Shown: positions 33,309 through 41,866 of the stretch, piece by piece | Position numbering within the stretch: position 1 is the first letter of the stretch | How the letters are laid out: each line of letters starts with the position of its first letter | Source of the DNA: Candidatus Gastranaerophilales bacterium | GTDB taxonomy: Bacteria > Cyanobacteriota > Vampirovibrionia > Gastranaerophilales > Gastranaerophilaceae | Reading direction: 5' to 3' | DNA: 49,596 nt | NCBI GenBank assembly: GCA_944326585.1 | Contig: CALVEN010000009.1 | Coordinates: 1 to 49,596 of the forward strand | Notes under the pieces: generated by a model | Databases searched by the model: none | Told to the model about the DNA's origin: nothing | Seen by the model: the letters and a program-made list of their open reading frames with translations, nothing else | Made by a program: the position numbers and the translations under genes

Positions 33309-34283
33309 ATGAATATTTTATTTGTTATAGACAGAATTGAACTTAAATATTTTGAGTTCAATGATCTGGTGACTAATTTTTGGATGATAAAAGAGTTTTT
33401 ATCTCGCGGCAATGAGGTTTTTATCACGACTATTGATAAATTATCCTTGAAATCCGGTGTAGCGTATGCATCAGGTTTTGATTCTTACGAAAAAGACGGA
33501 AATATATTTTTCGACAAAACAAAGGAATATACAAGAAAAATTGAGGATTTTCGGCTTGTAATGTTCAGACCCGATCCGCCGGTTGATCTGGATTATATAA
33601 ATGCCACATATATTTTTGATTTTGTCGACAGAGAAAAAACATTTATTCTGAACGATACAAAGGCAATTCGTGATTTTAACGAAAAACTTCATGCTGTTTT
33701 ATTTAATGATTTGATGCCGAAAAATATTGTGACGGCTTCGCGTTCGGATATACTTGAATTTTTAGCGGAGAATAACGAAATTATTCTGAAGCCTTTGAAC
33801 AAATGCTTTGGCTCCGGCGTAATGTATTTGAAAGACGGCGACAAAAATACATCTGTTATCATAAATTCCGCAACAAATAACGGCACAAATATGGTTATGG
33901 TGCAAAAATATCTCCCGTCCGCGGTTTACGGCGATAAAAGGGTTTTAATAATCGGGGATACGGTTTATGACTATTGCGTGAGAAAACTTCCGAGCAATAA
34001 TGATTTCAAATTCAATGAGCATAAAGACGATTGTATTAAAAAAGATGTTCTGACGGATTCGGAAAAAGAAAAATTTACCCGCCTTGCTCTTGAACTCAAT
34101 AAACGCGGAATCTATACGGCAGGATTGGATGTTGTGGACGGCAAAATCCTTGAGGTCAATGTTACAAGCCCCTGCTATTTTATAAGAGAAATTAATAACG
34201 CGTTTAATATAAGTTTTGAAAAAATTATTATTGATAAAATTTTGTCGATTGTTAATTCAAAATCAATTTATAAAGTTTTGTAA
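33309..34283 (+). CDS. gshB: Glutathione synthetase-like ATP-grasp ligase
   Basis: The family joins glycine to gamma-glutamylcysteine. The RPDPPVDLDYINATYIFD block matches the conserved KDPPFD region, and the ATP-grasp core has ILKPLNKCFGSGVMYL, VQKYLP, GDKRVLIIG and TAGLDVVDGKILEVNVTSP (metal-binding Glu, Asn). Length 324 is normal. No gshA is nearby. The Cys in NKCFGSG is unusual in the loop that is usually GGxG. Cyanobacteria carry this type of GshB. Confidence 0.88.
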   Translation: MNILFVIDRIELKYFEFNDLVTNFWMIKEFLSRGNEVFITTIDKLSLKSGVAYASGFDSYEKDGNIFFDKTKEYTRKIEDFRLVMFRPDPPVDLDYINATYIFDFVDREKTFILNDTKAIRDFNEKLHAVLFNDLMPKNIVTASRSDILEFLAENNEIILKPLNKCFGSGVMYLKDGDKNTSVIINSATNNGTNMVMVQKYLPSAVYGDKRVLIIGDTVYDYCVRKLPSNNDFKFNEHKDDCIKKDVLTDSEKEKFTRLALELNKRGIYTAGLDVVDGKILEVNVTSPCYFIREINNAFNISFEKIIIDKILSIVNSKSIYKVL

Positions 34284-34350
34284 AGTTTTTGTTTAAAAGC
34301 AGCAAGAATTTATTTCACGGCCTTTGTTATATTTGTAAAAGGAGAAAAAT

Positions 34351-34677
34351 ATGGCATTGAGTAAAATAATCGGCGGTTTAGCCAAAAGCGGCAACATCAG
34401 ATTTTCAAAAAAGTTTCCCGAAGCTCAGAAGAAAGAATTGTGCAATTCTGCAGCGTTTAAAGCTTTGAATCAATCAGCAAAAGAAAAGAAAATTTTTATT
34501 TCGGTTTCTCCTATTCATCGCAATGGTCAAAAAGACGGGATCAGGCTGAAGTTTTCGCAAAAAATGTTTGACGGGTTAAGATTTGTAAAACGTCATGTCG
34601 GTACTCTTAATGCGGTTGACAAATCAGCGGAAGAAGTTTTGCAAAGTACGGCAAGAGTCGTTGATTTGATGGGTTAA
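34351..34677 (+). CDS. Hypothetical protein, 108 residues
   Basis: I do not recognise it. It is basic, rich in Lys, Ser and Ala, with no signal peptide or membrane helix and one Cys. AAAGGAG lies 8 nt before the ATG, so it is surely translated. The stop TAA overlaps the stop of the opposing tsaD by 4 nt. Neighbours give no hint about its role. Confidence 0.7.
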   Translation: MALSKIIGGLAKSGNIRFSKKFPEAQKKELCNSAAFKALNQSAKEKKIFISVSPIHRNGQKDGIRLKFSQKMFDGLRFVKRHVGTLNAVDKSAEEVLQSTARVVDLMG

Positions 34678-35714
34678 GCTCTTGAAAAAACTTCAACGTC
34701 AATGTCGTCAAACGTGTTTGTGTTGAAGTACGCGCATGAGGCAACCATTGCTGCGTTATCCGTGCAGTATTTCATTAAAGGAGCGTTAACTCTGTAGCCT
34801 TCTTCTTCAAGTGAGAAAATTTTTCTTCTTATTTCAGAATTTGCAGCGACTCCGCCCGCGATTACAACTTGATTGTAACCGCTTTCTTCAAGCGCTTTTT
34901 TAACTTTTTTGAATAATGTTAATGAAACGCATTCCTGAAAACTTGCGCAAATGTCGTTTACGGGAAGTTCCTGCCCGTCAAAAGATTTCACAAGCCTGAG
35001 AACAGCGGTTTTCAACCCGCTGAAGCTGAAATTATATCCGTCAACTTTTGCTTCGGGAAGTTTAAACGCATGTGGATTGCCTTCTTTTGCAAGTTTGTCC
35101 AAAATAGGCCCACCCGGATACGGAAGTCCGATAAGCCTTGCGACTTTGTCATACGCTTCCCCTACGGCGTCGTCTATTGTTTCACCGATAATTTTTTGTT
35201 CCGAATATGATTTTACGTCGATAATCTGAGTATGTCCGCCGCTGATTAAAAGCGCAATATAAGGCGGTTTGAGGTCTGTATCAATATAATTTCCGCAAAG
35301 ATGCGCATTCAGGTGATTAACTCCTATAAAAGGTTTGTCATATACAAGTGCAAGCGTTTTTGCGGCATTTAATCCGACCAAAAGACATCCGACAAGCCCC
35401 GGCCCGACAGTTCCGGCAAATGCCGTTATGTCTTGAGGTTTTATATTAGCCTGTCTGAAAGCTTCTTCTATTACTACATTTATGGATTCAAGATGTTCGC
35501 GGGCGGCAATTTCCGGGATTACTCCGCCGTATTTTTCGTGGGTCTTAATCTGGGATGCCACAACGTTTGATATAACTTCGCGGCCGTTCTTTACAATTGC
35601 GCAGGCTGTCTCGTCACAGCTTGATTCAATTGCCATGATGTAATTATCGTAACCGCTTTCTGGCCCTATTGTAACGGGTGTTTCCGTAAATAATGTCTTT
35701 TTTGTCATTTTCAT
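34674..35714 (-). CDS. tsaD: tRNA N6-adenosine threonylcarbamoyltransferase
   Basis: TsaD transfers the threonylcarbamoyl group to A37 of tRNAs that read ANN codons. The N-terminal MAIESSCDETA, the metal motif HLNAH in GVNHLNAHLCG, LLISGGHTQ, and GGVAANSEIR are all present. Length 346 is typical, with a short N-terminal extension of about 26 residues. I use the ATG at 35714 because a TACAAT box lies 6 nt before it; a second ATG two codons on would also do. TsaB, TsaC and TsaE are not in the window. Confidence 0.95.
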   Translation of the reverse strand: MKMTKKTLFTETPVTIGPESGYDNYIMAIESSCDETACAIVKNGREVISNVVASQIKTHEKYGGVIPEIAAREHLESINVVIEEAFRQANIKPQDITAFAGTVGPGLVGCLLVGLNAAKTLALVYDKPFIGVNHLNAHLCGNYIDTDLKPPYIALLISGGHTQIIDVKSYSEQKIIGETIDDAVGEAYDKVARLIGLPYPGGPILDKLAKEGNPHAFKLPEAKVDGYNFSFSGLKTAVLRLVKSFDGQELPVNDICASFQECVSLTLFKKVKKALEESGYNQVVIAGGVAANSEIRRKIFSLEEEGYRVNAPLMKYCTDNAAMVASCAYFNTNTFDDIDVEVFSRA

Positions 35715-35720
35715 AGTATT

Positions 35721-35750
35721 ATTGTAATACAAAGAGGGAAATAAATGCAA
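35721..35750 (-). promoter_or_regulatory. tsaD promoter overlapping the obgE start codon
   Basis: On the minus strand, TTGCAT (35745-35750), an 18-nt spacer and TACAAT (35721-35726) are followed by 6 nt before the tsaD ATG. The -35 hexamer is the complement of the first two codons of obgE (ATG CAA). Confidence 0.6.
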
Positions 35751-37028
35751 TTTTTAGACAAAACCCGAATAAAAATTATTTCCGGCCGCGGCGGAAACGG
35801 TATGGTTGCCTGGCGTCGTGAAAAATACGTTGATAAAGGCGGCCCTGCAGGCGGTGACGGCGGCTCGGGCGGTGATGTCTATTTGATTGCGGATGAAAAT
35901 ATGTCAACTTTGATGGATTTTAAATATAAATCCGTATTCAAAGCCGAAAGCGGTGAAAACGGCAGTATTAAAAACATGCACGGAAAATGCGCTAAAGATT
36001 TAGTGATAAAAGTTCCTGTCGGAACCGTTGTCAGAGATTTAAAAACAGGTAATGCTATTGCGGATTTGACCGAACACGAACAAAAAGTTCTTGTTGCAAA
36101 AGGCGGCAGAGGCGGCAGGGGTAATGCAAGATTTGCAACCGCTCAAAAGCGCGCCCCGCAGTTTTGTGAGCCGGGTGAACCCGGAATTGAACGCGAACTT
36201 GAGCTTGAATTGAAATTAATTGCGGATGTCGGGCTTTTAGGTATGCCGAATGCTGGAAAATCAACACTTATTAGCAGAATTTCTTCCGCTAAACCAAAAA
36301 TTGCGGATTATCCTTTTACTACGTTAATTCCTAATCTGGGCGTGGTTAAAAAACGCTCCGGCGACGGTTATGTGGTTGCGGATATTCCGGGGCTTATTGA
36401 AGGAGCGTCGGAAGGTGTCGGGTTGGGGCATGAGTTTTTGCGCCACATAGAGCGCTGTCGTTTCCTTGTTCACCTTGTCGATATTACAGCTGATGATCCT
36501 TTGAAAAATTACGAAATAATTAATTCCGAGCTTGAAAAACATTCCGAAAAGCTCGCCAATCTCTATCAAATCGTTGTTTTGAATAAAATTGACGCGGTTG
36601 ATAAAAAAATACAGGATGAATTGTCGGTTGAGTTTAAAAATGCCGCTAAGGATGTTTTCCTCATTTCTGCCGTAACAGGCGAAAATCTTGATAAATTGCT
36701 TGATTTTATGGCGGTTAAAGTGGATGAGATTGAACATCACGTGTCAGATATAGTGGTTGAAGAAGATTTGGACGCTTACAACAATGACGACAGCGCTTTT
36801 GAGGTTTATAAAGCAGCAAAAGACACATACATTGTGGACGGCGGTAAAATTAAACGGCTCGCTGCAGTTACGGACGCCAGAAACACCGAGCAGATTATAA
36901 GACTTCAAAACATTTTGACCGGCATGGGTGTGTTTGACGAACTTAAAAAACAGGGTGTAAAAGACGGTGACACAATCGTCATAGGTCATCTTGAAATGGA
37001 ATACTGGGAAGACCAAATGTATTCGTAA
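35745..37028 (+). CDS. obgE: Obg-family GTPase
   Basis: The ribosome-associated GTPase acts in 50S maturation and stress control. The glycine-rich Obg fold is residues 1-158, with GGPAGGDGGSGGDV and GGRGGRGNARF. The G domain follows (GMPNAGKST, DIPGLIEGA, NKID) and then an OCT domain at the C-terminus. Length 427 is typical of Obg with OCT. A GAGGGAA site precedes the ATG, so unlike the divergent tsaD it has a leader. Its promoter must lie inside tsaD. Confidence 0.97.
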   Translation: MQFLDKTRIKIISGRGGNGMVAWRREKYVDKGGPAGGDGGSGGDVYLIADENMSTLMDFKYKSVFKAESGENGSIKNMHGKCAKDLVIKVPVGTVVRDLKTGNAIADLTEHEQKVLVAKGGRGGRGNARFATAQKRAPQFCEPGEPGIERELELELKLIADVGLLGMPNAGKSTLISRISSAKPKIADYPFTTLIPNLGVVKKRSGDGYVVADIPGLIEGASEGVGLGHEFLRHIERCRFLVHLVDITADDPLKNYEIINSELEKHSEKLANLYQIVVLNKIDAVDKKIQDELSVEFKNAAKDVFLISAVTGENLDKLLDFMAVKVDEIEHHVSDIVVEEDLDAYNNDDSAFEVYKAAKDTYIVDGGKIKRLAAVTDARNTEQIIRLQNILTGMGVFDELKKQGVKDGDTIVIGHLEMEYWEDQMYS

Positions 37029-37034
37029 TTAAAA

Positions 37035-37073
37035 CTTGCTTTTTTTAATAAAATTTGTTATTCTTAAAGCAAG
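37035..37073 (+). promoter_or_regulatory. Inverted repeat reaching into a ribosome site
   Basis: CTTGCTTT (37035-37042) and AAAGCAAG (37066-37073) are perfect 8-nt arms around a 23-nt AT-rich loop. The right arm overlaps the AAGGGG site of the amidohydrolase-like gene, so a hairpin in the RNA could hide it. Confidence 0.35.
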
Positions 37074-37082
37074 GGGTGTAAC

Positions 37083-38396
37083 ATGAAGTGCTACAAATCA
37101 AGATGGATATTAACTTCAACCGGCGATGTTCTTGAAAATATGGCTCTGGTCGTTGATGAAGGCAAGTTTGTTGAAATTATTCCGAATGATGAAACTTCAA
37201 AATTTGAAGAAAAGTTCGTCAAAGATCTCGGAAATTCCGTCGTGACGCCGGGATTTATCGACATGTTTACCCAGTACCAGTATACGGATATCGGAAAAAT
37301 AAAGCCCTGCGGTGTTAAAAATAATTTGAAAAAATTTTTTCAAACTGTTGCTAAAAAATACACTTTTGCAGGCGTAAAACCTGATAATTACAGCTTGAAA
37401 TGGGCAAACATTCTCAGCGATTATTTTGTTTTTGACAGGCACGAAAAAATTCAATCTTTTAAAGACGGGCTTGAGGCTTCAATCAAGGCAGGCACCACCT
37501 GTATTGCTCAGGTTTCAAAAGAGGATAAGTATTTTGAAATTATAAATAAAGTACCTATTAAAAACTATATGTTTTTTGAGGTTTTTGCGGACAGCTCAGA
37601 CAAAAGTAAGAAAAAATTCAAGGCTTTACGCGATAAGGTTGAAAATTACGTATTCCATAAAGGCGAAAATACCCATATCGGGATTATGCTTCATTCAATT
37701 CCCGGTGTGCATAAAAAATTATGGGAATTGTTTTCCAAATACTGCCGCAAGCATAACATGCTTTTAATGACACGTTTTGCGGAAGCTCAGGACGAGATGG
37801 AATGGCTCGAACACGGATTTTCGGATATTGATTTATTGCATAAATTTATGGGATTCAGAAAAATTACACCGTACAAGCGTATGGAAGATCCGGTTAAATA
37901 TCTGGATGATTTGAAAGTTTTGACTAAAAAGGTTATAGCTGCAAACGCAAATTATCTGGATGAAACTCAGCTTGAAGAACTCGCTGAAACCGGTGTTAAA
38001 TTCGTTTACCAGCCAAGATACAGCGATGAAATCTGCAATAAAAAACTTGATTTTTCTACTGTTTTGAAATATTTCGGTAAAAATTTCGGGTTCTCAACCC
38101 AGAGTTTTGCACTTGAGAAAGATTACAGCCTTTTGAAGCTCGCAGTTGAATGTAACAGTGAAAATCAGCTTGATGTTATTGAGCTTTTAAAATATTTGAC
38201 AATTTATCCGGCTAAAATTTTAAGACTGGATCATGTTACAGGTTCAATTGAGGTCGGCAAAGACGCTGATTTTAACGTGTTTAAACTGGATGACGGCGAG
38301 GATTACAGAGCACTTGTGAACAAGCACTTCCCGTATTCAACGTATTCCAAAGGCAGAAAAATTGTAAAACGCGGAGAGATAAGATTTAGTCTATGA
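37083..38396 (+). CDS. Amidohydrolase-family protein lacking metal ligands (possible pseudoenzyme)
   Basis: The frame looks like a cyclic amidohydrolase (TRZ/ATZ or SsnA type): N-terminal beta sandwich, then VVTPGFID, and at the C-terminus YLTIYPAKILRLDHVTGSIEVGKDADFNVF. The active site is gone. PGFIDxHxH reads PGFIDMFTQ (F62, Q64), the later His-bearing strand reads LLMTRFAEA, the HC motif reads ANYLDET, and the catalytic Asp is replaced in FGFSTQSFA. It is full length (437) with good codon structure, so it is kept under selection. It overlaps the YjbQ gene by 4 nt. A regulatory or structural role is possible; that is inference. Confidence 0.8.
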   Translation: MKCYKSRWILTSTGDVLENMALVVDEGKFVEIIPNDETSKFEEKFVKDLGNSVVTPGFIDMFTQYQYTDIGKIKPCGVKNNLKKFFQTVAKKYTFAGVKPDNYSLKWANILSDYFVFDRHEKIQSFKDGLEASIKAGTTCIAQVSKEDKYFEIINKVPIKNYMFFEVFADSSDKSKKKFKALRDKVENYVFHKGENTHIGIMLHSIPGVHKKLWELFSKYCRKHNMLLMTRFAEAQDEMEWLEHGFSDIDLLHKFMGFRKITPYKRMEDPVKYLDDLKVLTKKVIAANANYLDETQLEELAETGVKFVYQPRYSDEICNKKLDFSTVLKYFGKNFGFSTQSFALEKDYSLLKLAVECNSENQLDVIELLKYLTIYPAKILRLDHVTGSIEVGKDADFNVFKLDDGEDYRALVNKHFPYSTYSKGRKIVKRGEIRFSL

Positions 38397-38809
38397 CAAT
38401 AATTTGCGAAAAATTTACTGTACATACAAAAGGCAACACCGATATTGTCGATGTTACTAATGAGGTTAAAAATCTTGTCTACAGACATTCTTTGAAAGAT
38501 GCTGTGGTGTTTGTTTATGTTGCCGGAAGCACTGTTTCAATTACAAATATTGAGTATGAACCCGGATTGCTAAAGGATTTGCCTGAGGCTCTCGATAAAA
38601 TTGCGCCGGTTAATAAGGATTATCATCACGATGAAATGTGGCATGACGGGAACGGATATTCTCATATAAGAGCGTCTATCGTCGGAAATTCAACGATGGT
38701 TCCATTGCTGGAAGGCGCTTTGCAGTTAGGACAGTGGCAGCAGATTGTGCTGGTGGATTTTGATAATAAGGCGAGGACAAGGACGGTTCATGTTCAAATT
38801 ACGTACTAA
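38393..38809 (+). CDS. YjbQ/UPF0047 family protein (secondary thiamine-phosphate synthase-like)
   Basis: The family signature is complete: HHDEMWHDGNGYSHIRASIVG, then PLLEGALQLGQWQQIVLVDFD, then RTRTVHVQI. Members bind metal through the His residues and some complement thiE mutants weakly, but the real role is unsettled. Length 138 is normal. Its ATG overlaps the stop of the preceding gene (ATGA), and the third pilin gene starts 20 nt before its end. Confidence 0.92.
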   Translation: MTIICEKFTVHTKGNTDIVDVTNEVKNLVYRHSLKDAVVFVYVAGSTVSITNIEYEPGLLKDLPEALDKIAPVNKDYHHDEMWHDGNGYSHIRASIVGNSTMVPLLEGALQLGQWQQIVLVDFDNKARTRTVHVQITY

Positions 38810-39503
38810 AAAAGCTTTTACTCTGGCAGAGGTTTTGATTACTCTCGGGATTATCGGTGTTGTTGCGGCAATGACCATACCTACTGTTGTAAAAAATTAC
38901 AGGCGTGCCGTTTCAATCGCAAAATTGAAAAAAACATATTCAACTCTCCAGCAGGCAATTCAAAGGACTATGGCAACTAATCTCGGGTATTCTTATGTGA
39001 ATTTCTCAGACGGAAATACCCAGAGCATGGTCGATTGGTACAATTATTACCTGAAGCCGAATTTAAGGGTTCAGAAAGATTGTATTGATACTCCCGGCTG
39101 CTGGCATACCGAAGGCGTCACAAAACAGTTGAACGGTCAAACTGCAATTTGGGACGAGGGAACAAAAGGTATTGGCGGTAATATTATTGTTTTTCAGACG
39201 TTTGATAATGTTTTTGTTAATATGGATGGTGTTGCGGCTGAGGATATTCAAGATGAATTCGGTGTAAATATGGATTCGGCAGGTCTTGTTATGCATGTAG
39301 ATGTCAACGGAAATGACGGACCTAATGTGGTGGGCAGAGATGTTTTCGTTTTTGTTTTTAATAACAAAAACCTCGTGCCTGCGGGTAATGACATGACAAA
39401 TGAGGAAGTCGATGCCGATTGTTCCGAAGGCGGCAGAGGATATTTCTGCTTTTCTTACATTCTCAGACACGACTGGAAAATTAAAGACGACATGATTTTG
39501 TAA
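38790..39503 (+). CDS. Type IV pilin-like / pseudopilin protein (third copy)
   Basis: The leader ends KKA, followed by FTLAEVLITLGIIGVVAAM, with Glu5 and Ala at the cleavage site as in the first pilin. The mature part has Cys pairs CIDTPGC and CSEGGRGYFC, the segment DVNGNDGPNVVGRDVF, and ends near HDWKIKDDMIL in place of WVMDY. I set the start at 38790, where the leader is short; the longer form from 38745 adds residues unlike any prepilin leader. It is translationally coupled to the YjbQ gene and ends 1 nt before the opposing gene. Confidence 0.85.
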   Translation: MFKLRTKKAFTLAEVLITLGIIGVVAAMTIPTVVKNYRRAVSIAKLKKTYSTLQQAIQRTMATNLGYSYVNFSDGNTQSMVDWYNYYLKPNLRVQKDCIDTPGCWHTEGVTKQLNGQTAIWDEGTKGIGGNIIVFQTFDNVFVNMDGVAAEDIQDEFGVNMDSAGLVMHVDVNGNDGPNVVGRDVFVFVFNNKNLVPAGNDMTNEEVDADCSEGGRGYFCFSYILRHDWKIKDDMIL

Positions 39504-39504
39504 T

Positions 39505-40437
39505 TTATTTTACGTAATATTTTATCAAAAGTTTTGTAAGCGGAGCAAGACGGTATGCTTTTAATCCGCTCATTTTTATTGCTTTGCCGTCTTTTGCGCA
39601 GATTGTAAGAGAGCGGGTTCTGGAGCATTTCGTGATAATTTGTCCGGAATCTCCAGATTTATCCAAAATCCTTGCTTTATAAGGATTTACAATAAAAAAT
39701 ACGTTTTTGTAAGTGATATATGTCGGAAGATAAGGGTGCAGCGCGCGGATTGTGTTTAAAATTTCCGCGGAAGTCTGATTTTTAAAATCCAGCATTTTTT
39801 CATCGCCGGAAATGTTCGGAAAATAGCTTGCCTTAGCTTCATTTTGTTCAACAGGCTGAATTATTCCCGCATTCAAGCGTTTTAAAACTTCACAAGCCAA
39901 AAGCCGTGCCTGAAAAACTGTTTTTTCTTTCAATTCTTTTGCAGTGTCGCAGGGAAGAATTTCGACTTTTTGCTGTGCAAGCACGGGACCCTTATCCAAT
40001 TCTTCGGTCATAAGGTGAAATGTAACGCCGGATTGGGTTTCGCCGTGAAGAATTGTTTGGATATACGGGTTCGGACCTCTGTATTCGGGCAAAAGCGACG
40101 GGTGTACGTTTATCGTCGCAATGGTCGGTAGGTCTATTATTTCTTTTTTTAACTTTTCTTTCCATGTTCCGACAAGAATTATATCGGCATTAAGTTTTAC
40201 AATCTCGCGTTTGAATTCTTCGGAATTGGCTGATTTACATTTAATTTCTTTGATTTTGCGCTCTTTTATCATTGTAACCTCGGGCGAGCTTTTGAAAAAA
40301 TCCAGCAAAAACAGCTTAAATTTATTCATTGCCGTCCGTTCATGCCTGAAAACCGCAGCAAGCTCAAATCCGGAATCTTTGACTCCTTCCATAAGGTTTG
40401 CAAGCATTTCGCCTTTTCCTAAAATTACTACTTTCAT
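39505..40437 (-). CDS. Formyltransferase-family protein (second Fmt-like gene)
   Basis: The formyltransferase core has the catalytic Asn, His and Asp in TINVHPSLLPEYRGPNPY and TEELDKGPV. The C-terminal part (about 205-310) recalls the Fmt/ArnA linker fold. A real fmt is present at 12530, so this one likely serves another acceptor, such as an amino sugar (ArnA/Wbt-type) on surface glycans. A GAGGGG site precedes the ATG. It is followed by no sugar gene. Which substrate it uses cannot be told. Confidence 0.8.
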   Translation of the reverse strand: MKVVILGKGEMLANLMEGVKDSGFELAAVFRHERTAMNKFKLFLLDFFKSSPEVTMIKERKIKEIKCKSANSEEFKREIVKLNADIILVGTWKEKLKKEIIDLPTIATINVHPSLLPEYRGPNPYIQTILHGETQSGVTFHLMTEELDKGPVLAQQKVEILPCDTAKELKEKTVFQARLLACEVLKRLNAGIIQPVEQNEAKASYFPNISGDEKMLDFKNQTSAEILNTIRALHPYLPTYITYKNVFFIVNPYKARILDKSGDSGQIITKCSRTRSLTICAKDGKAIKMSGLKAYRLAPLTKLLIKYYVK

Positions 40438-40446
40438 AACCCCTCA

Positions 40447-40899
40447 TTAATATTTTATTTTGGATGCACGTTCAATTTCGCGTTTCTGGTCTTTTTTAGC
40501 AAGTGCGTCGCGTTTGTCGTGAAGTTTTTTACCTTTTGCCAGCCCTATTTCGACTTTTGCAAGACTTCCCTGAAAAAATACCTCAAGCGGTACAATTGTA
40601 TAATTCTCCTTTTTAACTTTGCTTTGAAGTTTCAGGATTTCTTTTTTTGTTAATAAAAGTTTGCGGGTACGCTCCGGGTCTTTGTTATAGCGGTTTCCCT
40701 GCTCGTACGGCGATATGTGGCATTTGTATAAAAAGATTTCATTATCTTCGATTTTGCAAAAGCTGTCTTTTAAATTAATCGCGTTATTGCGGATTGATTT
40801 AATTTCGGTTCCGGAAAGCACAATTCCGGCTACGAATTTTTCAAAAATAAGGTAGTCGTGAAAGGCTTTTCGATTTGTTGTGACAACTTTTCTTTCCAT
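40447..40899 (-). CDS. smpB: SsrA-binding protein
   Basis: SmpB brings tmRNA to stalled ribosomes. The start TTNRKAFHDYLIFEKFVAGIVLSGTEIKSIR and the end KKLHDKRDALAKKDQKREI match the family, and the length (150) is standard. A TATAAT box, made partly by the stop codon of oppF/dppF, lies 6 nt before the ATG. The ssrA gene was not found in the window. Confidence 0.97.
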   Translation of the reverse strand: MERKVVTTNRKAFHDYLIFEKFVAGIVLSGTEIKSIRNNAINLKDSFCKIEDNEIFLYKCHISPYEQGNRYNKDPERTRKLLLTKKEILKLQSKVKKENYTIVPLEVFFQGSLAKVEIGLAKGKKLHDKRDALAKKDQKREIERASKIKY

Positions 40900-40905
40900 A
40901 AAATG

Positions 40906-40911
40906 ATTATA
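40906..40911 (-). promoter_or_regulatory. smpB -10 box overlapping the upstream stop codon
   Basis: TATAAT (minus strand) is formed across the ATA-TAA at the end of the transporter gene. It is followed by 6 nt (CATTTT) and the smpB ATG, with no ribosome-binding site. Confidence 0.6.
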
Positions 40912-41866
40912 TCATGGATTTTGCCAAAAAGCATTTTACGTAGTGTGTATCCGTAATTCGGGTTTCGTCGGGCATTTTTTCGCGGCAGACAGGCATGCAA
41001 TAAGGACAGCGTGTATGGAATTTGCAGCCTTTAGGAAGCGCTGATGGTGAGGGCAGGTCGCCTTCAAGAATAATTTTATCGCCTTTTGTAATTTTAGGCA
41101 CTGAGCTTAAAAGCGCCTTTGTATAGGGATGTTCGGGCGTGAAGAAAATCTCGTCGGTTTTGCCCAGTTCCACAATCTCGCCCAGATACATTATCGCAAC
41201 CCTGTCAGATAAATATTTTATTACGCTTAAATCATGTGAAATAAATAAAAAAGTCAGATTGTAATCGTCTTTTAAATCTTTCAATAGATTAATAATCTGC
41301 GCTTGAATACTGACGTCCAGCGCACTGACAGGTTCATCCGCAAGGATAAATTCGGGGTTAAGAATTAGCGCGCGTGCTATTGCAATTCTTTGCCTCTGTC
41401 CGCCGGAAAATTCGTGCGGGTAAAGGTTCAGACAATCTTTGTCAAGTCCGACTTTGCATATAATTTCCTCAACTTTTTCCCGAATTTCTTCGTCCGTAAG
41501 GTTCGTGTTTATTTTTAGCGGCTCTTTGAGGGTGTCAAAAATTTTCATCTTCGGGTTCAAACTCGCATAAGGGTTCTGGAAAACCATCTGCGCTCTTTTA
41601 CGGAATTCTTTTAATTCTGCCTTTTGCATCTGCAAAATATTTTTGCCGTCAAAAATAATTTCACCGTTACTTGCCGCTTCAAGGAGAATAATTGCCTTTG
41701 CAAGAGTCGATTTGCCGCATCCGGATTCGCCTGCTACCGCAAGTATCTCCCCTTTTTTGATATCAAGCGAAAGATTATTCACGGCATGAATTGTTTCTTT
41801 CTCTCCTAAAATTCCCCGTTGCGATTTGTATTCAACCGATAAATTTTTGATTTCCAAAAGTGTCAT
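40907..41866 (-). CDS. Oligopeptide/dipeptide ABC transporter ATP-binding protein (OppF/DppF type)
   Basis: The ATPase has Walker A GESGCGKST, the signature FSGGQRQRIAIARAL, Walker B ILADEPVSALD and the switch His in FISHDLSVIKYL. The C-terminal zone HTRCPYCMPVC is the Cys-rich tail of OppF/DppF. Length 319 is normal. Permeases, the OppD-like partner and the binding protein are not in the window. A TAAAAT box lies 7 nt before the ATG with no clear Shine-Dalgarno. Confidence 0.92.
   Translation of the reverse strand: MTLLEIKNLSVEYKSQRGILGEKETIHAVNNLSLDIKKGEILAVAGESGCGKSTLAKAIILLEAASNGEIIFDGKNILQMQKAELKEFRKRAQMVFQNPYASLNPKMKIFDTLKEPLKINTNLTDEEIREKVEEIICKVGLDKDCLNLYPHEFSGGQRQRIAIARALILNPEFILADEPVSALDVSIQAQIINLLKDLKDDYNLTFLFISHDLSVIKYLSDRVAIMYLGEIVELGKTDEIFFTPEHPYTKALLSSVPKITKGDKIILEGDLPSPSALPKGCKFHTRCPYCMPVCREKMPDETRITDTHYVKCFLAKSMI

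Noticed and set aside
40447-41866. tmRNA gene (ssrA) near smpB
   Set aside because: I looked for an alanyl acceptor-like fold and tag sequence around smpB and saw none.
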